Assembly (NCBI GenBank): GCA_965200795.1
Contig: CBDAVB010000003.1
Location: forward strand, 248,001-312,000
Reading direction: 5' to 3'
Origin: Parashewanella sp965200795
GTDB lineage: Bacteria; Pseudomonadota; Gammaproteobacteria; Enterobacterales; Shewanellaceae
Length of the DNA: 64,000 nucleotides
The position numbers were made by a program, and so were the translations under genes. Under the pieces are notes generated by a model. It worked only from the letters and a program-made list of their open reading frames with translations, was not told the origin of the DNA and did not search any database. This document shows positions 61,133 through 64,000 of this stretch, piece by piece; within the stretch, counting starts at the first letter, position 1, and every line of letters begins with the position of its first letter.

Positions 61133-61979
61133 TGACTTCGGCATGTTCAAACTCAGCGGAAATGGCTTTTTCGGTCCTGTCGGCGATGCTGTGCGTTTCC
61201 CTCAGACTTAAGTCGCCGTCAAATTCAAGGTGCAGCTGCACAAATACGGTTTTGCCGGACTGACGAGTCCTCAGATCGTGACAGCCCATGACTTTCGGGT
61301 TTTGAGTCGCGATAGTGACAATCTTTTGCCGGACATCTTCGCCTAACTCTCTGTCCATTAAATCGTGAATGGAATGGTAGCCGAGATCCATCGCTTGCCA
61401 GCCTAAATAAACCGCGATTAATACCGCGAAAAAGCCGTCGGCCCGCCAAAAGCCGTACCGGGCTAAAAACAGCGCCGCTATAACGGCGGCGTTAAGCATA
61501 ATATCGCTGGCGTAGTGAATTGAATCCGCTTTGATTATCCGGCTGTTAGTGTGTTTGAGCGCCTGCCTTTGCAACAGAACTAAAGCAAGTGTTAACACGA
61601 TAGCGAATACACTGCTCCAGATACCTATTGTGGTGTTGGTTACTCCCGACGGAGAGGTTAAGCGTTCGCCGCCGTAAAACAACAGTAAAAAAGCCGTTCC
61701 GAGAATAAAAGCGGACTGTGCCAAAGCGGCCAGAGGCTCAGCTTTACCGTGACCAAATTTATGCTCATCATCCGCGGGGGTGATTGCGTATCTCAGAGCC
61801 ATAAAGTTGATGACTGACGCGCCCGCGTCGGCAAAGGAGTCGGCCAGTGAGGCTAACACACTGGCGCTGCCGGAATACAGCCAGGCCAGCAGTTTAGCGA
61901 TAATAAGGATCAGAGCTACCGTAACGGAGGCTCCGCTGGCGAGTTTTACCCAAAAATCATAATCAGAAGTCCGGTTCAT
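61110..61979 (-). CDS. fieF: ferrous-iron/zinc efflux pump FieF (CDF family)
   Basis: 289 residues from ATG at 61979, the better match to FieF length (300) than the TTG at 62039. Six TM helices; metal sites in SLADSFADAGASVINF (Asp pair) and HYASDIMLNAAVIAAL (HxxxD). Zn-binding loop DDEHKFGHGKAEPLAALAQS and the C-terminal ferredoxin-like domain (VQLHLEFDGDLSLRETHSIA) are intact. Confidence 0.92.
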   Translation of the reverse strand: MNRTSDYDFWVKLASGASVTVALILIIAKLLAWLYSGSASVLASLADSFADAGASVINFMALRYAITPADDEHKFGHGKAEPLAALAQSAFILGTAFLLLFYGGERLTSPSGVTNTTIGIWSSVFAIVLTLALVLLQRQALKHTNSRIIKADSIHYASDIMLNAAVIAALFLARYGFWRADGFFAVLIAVYLGWQAMDLGYHSIHDLMDRELGEDVRQKIVTIATQNPKVMGCHDLRTRQSGKTVFVQLHLEFDGDLSLRETHSIADRTEKAISAEFEHAEVIIHQDPR

Positions 61980-62057
61980 GGCGAAATAAGTAAGTGTCTG
62001 ATATCCGCTATAGTAAACATTCCTTAAATGTGGTGCCAATAAGCCGTTCGGGATAAT

Positions 62058-62513
62058 TTATCTGTTGTGTCTTTTTTTGTAGTCTGCCTTGAGGTCTTGC
62101 GCTTTCGTTTGCTGGGCGGGCGTCAGCAGCTGATATAAATCGTGTCGCAGTTTGATTCTTGCGACAGCGGCATCTAAGCGCTGACGGTTATTTTGTGAGA
62201 CTAAATCTCTCGCGGCCTGGTCGTCAAATCCGGGGGCTTTGATCAGGATCTGCATGTTGTCGTAATGTTCCTGACGTTCAGCCGCTGATGCTCTATCGCT
62301 TCTCATCGACTGTTTGTAAGCTTTGACTAACTCTTTGGCTTGCTGTTTTTGATCGTCGCTTAAATCAATTTTACGCAATAAGCGCATCATCGGAACCTTG
62401 TGTCCGCATCGCTCACAGCTGTGACTCTGACCGGCCGTTACTGTCGGCGCGATACAGCTGGCACCGAAAGCGAGTAATATTGCGGTAAGTTTTGCTTTGG
62501 CTGAGTTTTTCAT
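62058..62513 (-). CDS. cpxP: Spy/CpxP-family periplasmic stress protein
   Basis: 151 residues with a signal peptide (AILLAFGASCIAPTVTAG), then a helical hook-like domain containing two LTxxQ-type motifs (DLSDDQKQQA and LLTPAQQTKAQ). CpxP represses CpxA and chaperones misfolded periplasmic proteins. Its CERCGH segment is unusual. Divergent from cpxR with a CpxR box between. Confidence 0.85.
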   Translation of the reverse strand: MKNSAKAKLTAILLAFGASCIAPTVTAGQSHSCERCGHKVPMMRLLRKIDLSDDQKQQAKELVKAYKQSMRSDRASAAERQEHYDNMQILIKAPGFDDQAARDLVSQNNRQRLDAAVARIKLRHDLYQLLTPAQQTKAQDLKADYKKRHNR

Positions 62514-62584
62514 CGTCTTGTCCTCGTGAGTGTTAATTCACATAAAAGGTTATAGACTTAAACGTAAGGTTGAGACCGCGTTAA

Positions 62585-62599
62585 GTAAAAATATGTAAA
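62585..62599. promoter_or_regulatory. perfect CpxR-binding box
   Basis: GTAAA-5 nt-GTAAA, the consensus CpxR site, lies at 62585-62599 in the 152-bp gap between cpxP and cpxR. The position supports autoregulation of both divergent units. Confidence 0.8.
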
Positions 62600-62665
62600 T
62601 GTATGATTATCAGTTTAAAGTTATTGTTAAAATGACTGAACAGAAGAAGTAATCCCGGGGTAATC

Positions 62666-63364
62666 ATGAATAAGATATTGCTGATTGATGATGATCATGG
62701 CTTAGCTGATTTACTCGCGCAACTGCTGGAACTGGAAGGTTTTAAACTGACGCTCGCTTACGACGGACGGCAGGGGCTTGAAACAGCCGTAACCGGATCT
62801 TTCGATTTGATTTTACTTGATGTCATGTTGCCGAAAATGAACGGCTTTGACTTATTAAAGCAGTTACGTCTTAAGAAACAAACTCCTGTTTTAATGCTGA
62901 CCGCCCGCGGTGATGAAATTGATCGCGTCGTCGGTCTGGAAATCGGTGCCGATGATTATCTCCCGAAACCCTTTAATGACAGAGAATTAGTCGCGAGGGT
63001 CAGGGCTATTTTACGTCGCAGTCAGATCACCGCGGCCGAAGAAAGCACTTTATCTGACGATGCCGCACACTCACACTATGAAGACTTAACTTTAGATCCG
63101 AGAAGGCAGGAGGCTTACTGTGATGATCAGCTACTTGAGTTAACCGGCAGCGAGTTTGCTCTGCTTTACGAGCTGGTGGACAAAACCGGTGAGATGGTAA
63201 CTAAAGAAGCGTTAAGTTTGAAAGTATTGGGTAAAAAGCTGATGCCGTTTGATCGCAGTTTAGATATGCATTTATCCAATTTACGTAAGAAATTACCGCA
63301 ACGAAAAGATCACCGTCCGCGGGTTAAGACGGTGCGCGGTAAAGGTTACATCTGGCTTCCGTAA
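62666..63364 (+). CDS. cpxR: envelope-stress response regulator CpxR
   Basis: 232 residues. Receiver ILLIDDDHGLADLL with phospho-Asp in LILLDVMLPKMNG and KPFNDRELVARV. Winged helix ELTGSEFALLYELVDKTGEMVTKEAL ... RSLDMHLSNLRKKLP ... VKTVRGKGYIWL. RSLDMHxSNLRxKL is the CpxR signature. Followed after 22 bp by cpxA. Confidence 0.95.
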   Translation: MNKILLIDDDHGLADLLAQLLELEGFKLTLAYDGRQGLETAVTGSFDLILLDVMLPKMNGFDLLKQLRLKKQTPVLMLTARGDEIDRVVGLEIGADDYLPKPFNDRELVARVRAILRRSQITAAEESTLSDDAAHSHYEDLTLDPRRQEAYCDDQLLELTGSEFALLYELVDKTGEMVTKEALSLKVLGKKLMPFDRSLDMHLSNLRKKLPQRKDHRPRVKTVRGKGYIWLP

Positions 63365-63386
63365 ATCCCGGGCCGGGAGTATTGCT

Positions 63387-64000
63387 ATGGCGAATCGGAT
63401 ATTCATAAAGTTATTACTGGGATTTTGGTTGTGCAGCTCAATCACCCTGGGGGTGGTCGGGATGTTACCTTTACTGGAGCAGCAACATGATCGCTCACCT
63501 CTGCCCGGCCACCTGGAGCAAATTCTGAGGAAAACCAGTAAACGTATTCAAAAGCAGCCGCGGTTGCTCAGTAAAATACAATCCAGACGCTGGCAAAACA
63601 TACGGGATTATCAAGGCCATCCGTTACAACTTTTTTTGGTGGATCAAGAAGGCAATATTCTAAACCGTGTCCGCAACAGCCGCCTGCTCCGGCATTTCAT
63701 GTTTTTGGTCGAGGAAGAAGGTAAGCCGTTAAAACATCAGTTCCGGAGGCAGTTATTTTTCGGCCCCTACACATTCAGCGTTAATGGTAAGGCGTACAGT
63801 TTGTACGGGCAGGTTGATAACCGCCAGCCTAAACCCTGGTTTTTATATTTAGCCGAAAATAAGCTGACTATCCTGTTGCTGGCGATTGTGTTGTCAGGAC
63901 TGCTGTGCAGTTTACTCGCCTGGCATTTTGGTAAGCCGTTAAAACAGTTAAAGCAAAGCGCTGACAAACTGGCGCGGGGGGATTTAGGCAGCCGCGCTGA
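63387..64000 (+). CDS. cpxA: sensor kinase CpxA, N-ter part (cut by window edge)
   Basis: The frame is open from ATG 63387 (GGGAG 8 nt upstream) to the window end with no stop, 204 codons. TM1 (FIKLLLGFWLCSSITLGVVG), a ~150-residue periplasmic sensor, TM2 (LTILLLAIVLSGLLCSLLAW) and the start of a HAMP segment (HFGKPLKQLKQSADKLARGD) match CpxA. The catalytic part lies beyond the window. Immediate position after cpxR supports the assignment. Confidence 0.92.
   Translation, partial: MANRIFIKLLLGFWLCSSITLGVVGMLPLLEQQHDRSPLPGHLEQILRKTSKRIQKQPRLLSKIQSRRWQNIRDYQGHPLQLFLVDQEGNILNRVRNSRLLRHFMFLVEEEGKPLKHQFRRQLFFGPYTFSVNGKAYSLYGQVDNRQPKPWFLYLAENKLTILLLAIVLSGLLCSLLAWHFGKPLKQLKQSADKLARGDLGSRA

Overview
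The window looks like a chromosome segment of a gammaproteobacterium. The core genes (fis-dusB-prmA, rho-trxA-rhlB, glnL-glnG, ompR-envZ, coaD, mutM, polA, elbB, glpG, fieF, cpxP/cpxR/cpxA) resemble those of Alteromonadales/Vibrionales-type bacteria. The species cannot be named from sequence alone. Many insertion sequences of at least eight families, nested insertions and fresh pseudogenes (glnG, an alpha/beta hydrolase, Fic, FlhC-like, integrases) suggest a genome eroding under relaxed selection, as in a host-associated lineage. That lifestyle is inference.

Layout. 1-7.4 kb is mobile-element rubble: transposase remnants, a broken tyrosine recombinase, a truncated Fic gene, and an IS630 element interrupted by a second IS630. 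7.9-10.3 kb is a 775-residue protein I do not recognise. 10.5-22.8 kb is mostly conserved: YjeH-like exporter, UPF0259-like membrane protein, YqhD-like dehydrogenase, DUF4124 protein, glnL with frameshifted glnG, Bcr/CflA efflux pump, UDG-family protein, ompR-envZ and an acyl-CoA thioesterase. 23-29.9 kb is a second accessory island: IS66, a possible recombinase cassette, intact ISL3, and FlhC-like/MobC plasmid remnants. 29.9-32.3 kb holds fis, dusB and prmA.

32.3-46.4 kb is one P2-type prophage remnant. Its integrase gene (minus strand) begins at 45149 and ends at 32336. It has been split by an IS1634-family element (itself split by ISL3 with a perfect 8-bp duplication), an IS630 copy, and another ISL3 (perfect 8-bp duplication). 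That last ISL3 in turn holds two IS4-superfamily elements and a 3.6-kb unit with TGTA...TACA inverted ends. The 3.6-kb unit carries the most striking gene here: a 788-residue protein with eleven near-identical 42-residue PPR-like repeats followed by an SMR-like domain, an architecture best known from plant organelles. The repeats differ mainly at the two positions that in PPR proteins choose the RNA base, plus a few other sites, so an RNA target can be predicted.

46.5-64 kb is conserved chromosome: rho, trxA, rhlB, a single-domain Ppx/GppA protein, a thioredoxin-like protein, a YbdG-type channel, coaD, mutM, polA, elbB, glpG, a decayed hydrolase, a FUSC-like protein, fieF and the Cpx envelope-stress genes with a perfect CpxR box. 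No rRNA, tRNA or CRISPR array was seen.
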